14,354 nucleotides of DNA from the NCBI GenBank assembly GCA_964416365.1, contig CAYQDO010000023.1, forward strand, positions 1 to 14,354, in the 5' to 3' direction. Shown one piece after another: positions 14,168 to 14,354 of this stretch. The position numbers and the translations under genes are program-made. How positions within the stretch are numbered: the first letter of the stretch is position 1; every line of letters begins with the position of its first letter. The notes under the pieces are model-generated. The model searched no databases. It saw only the letters and a program-made list of their open reading frames with translations, and was not told where the DNA came from. The stretch comes from DUUS01 sp964416365 (GTDB taxonomy: Bacteria > Bacillota_I > Bacilli_A > RF39 > UBA660).

Positions 14168-14354
14168 ATGAAATCTAATAATTTTAAAAAATTTTTAATT
14201 TTTCTAGTTTTATTGTTTTTTGCAACAATTGGTATTTCTTATGCATATTGGGTAGCTACAACCAGTCAATCTAGTATTAATAAAATTGATACTTTAAAGT
14301 GTTTGAATAGTAGTTTAACTGATATAACAAGTGCCATTAATTTAATAGGTGAAT
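14168..14354 (+). CDS. secreted or membrane-anchored surface protein, N-terminal part, 3' truncated
   Basis: The frame runs off the window after 62 residues. The ATG follows AGGAGG (14157-14162) at five bases. The N-terminus is a classic export signal: basic MKSNNFKK, a hydrophobic core from about residue 9 to 24 (FLIFLVLLFFATIGIS), then YAYWVATTSQSS. The short ISYAYW-x-A-T-T-S pattern after the core resembles signal segments of SipW-dependent, TasA/camelysin-like surface proteins of Firmicutes, but too little of the mature part is visible to assign a family. One Cys is present in the visible part. It is preceded by its own promoter and a long inverted repeat, so it is not part of the suf operon. 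Confidence 0.75.
   Translation, partial: MKSNNFKKFLIFLVLLFFATIGISYAYWVATTSQSSINKIDTLKCLNSSLTDITSAINLIGE

Overview
The window is a strongly A+T-rich piece of a low-GC Gram-positive (Bacilli-type) chromosome. Gene content is that of the Bacillus/Erysipelotrichia side of the Firmicutes: single-chain glycyl-tRNA synthetase, SepF, DivIVA, YqeG/YqeH, MutL with an endonuclease motif, a SpoIIIE/FtsK translocase, a pro-sigma-K-like sigma factor and a SufU-type SUF operon. Trp is written TGG and TGA is used as a stop (end of the sufD-like gene), so the code is the standard bacterial one, not that of Mycoplasma. Compact genes, very short leaders and near-zero spacing suggest a small, streamlined genome, possibly an uncultured gut Bacilli lineage; that placement is inference.

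Layout, left to right. (1) The 3' end of glyS. (2) A single-gene unit for a 203-aa membrane-anchored protein of unknown function, with a near-consensus promoter and its own terminator. (3) sepF-divIVA, a minimal version of the ylm/divIVA division cluster, closed by a terminator. (4) A small XRE-type regulator on the minus strand with its own terminator and a probable operator over its promoter. (5) A phosphotransferase-fold (APH/CotS-like) gene whose stop codon abuts that of a convergent sigK-like gene. (6) A tightly coupled yqeG-yqeH-mutL-miaA operon (ribosome assembly, mismatch repair, tRNA modification), ended by a terminator. (7) ftsK/spoIIIE alone, between its own promoter and terminator. 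(8) A sufC-sufD-like-sufS-sufU operon for Fe-S assembly, in which the SufBD scaffold protein is only about half the usual length and no sufB follows. (9) The start of a signal-peptide-bearing surface protein that runs off the window.

There are no gene-free stretches above 300 bases, no tRNA or rRNA that I can recognise, and no transposon, phage or CRISPR array. Most of the window is conserved housekeeping. The points that merit a second look are the pro-sequence on the sigma-K homologue, the short SufD-like protein without an adjacent SufB, the nearly universal extended -10 promoters with very short leaders, a duplicated promoter module, and the palindromes near the regulator gene and the surface-protein gene. 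I do not see convincing evidence of a wholly new multi-gene system.
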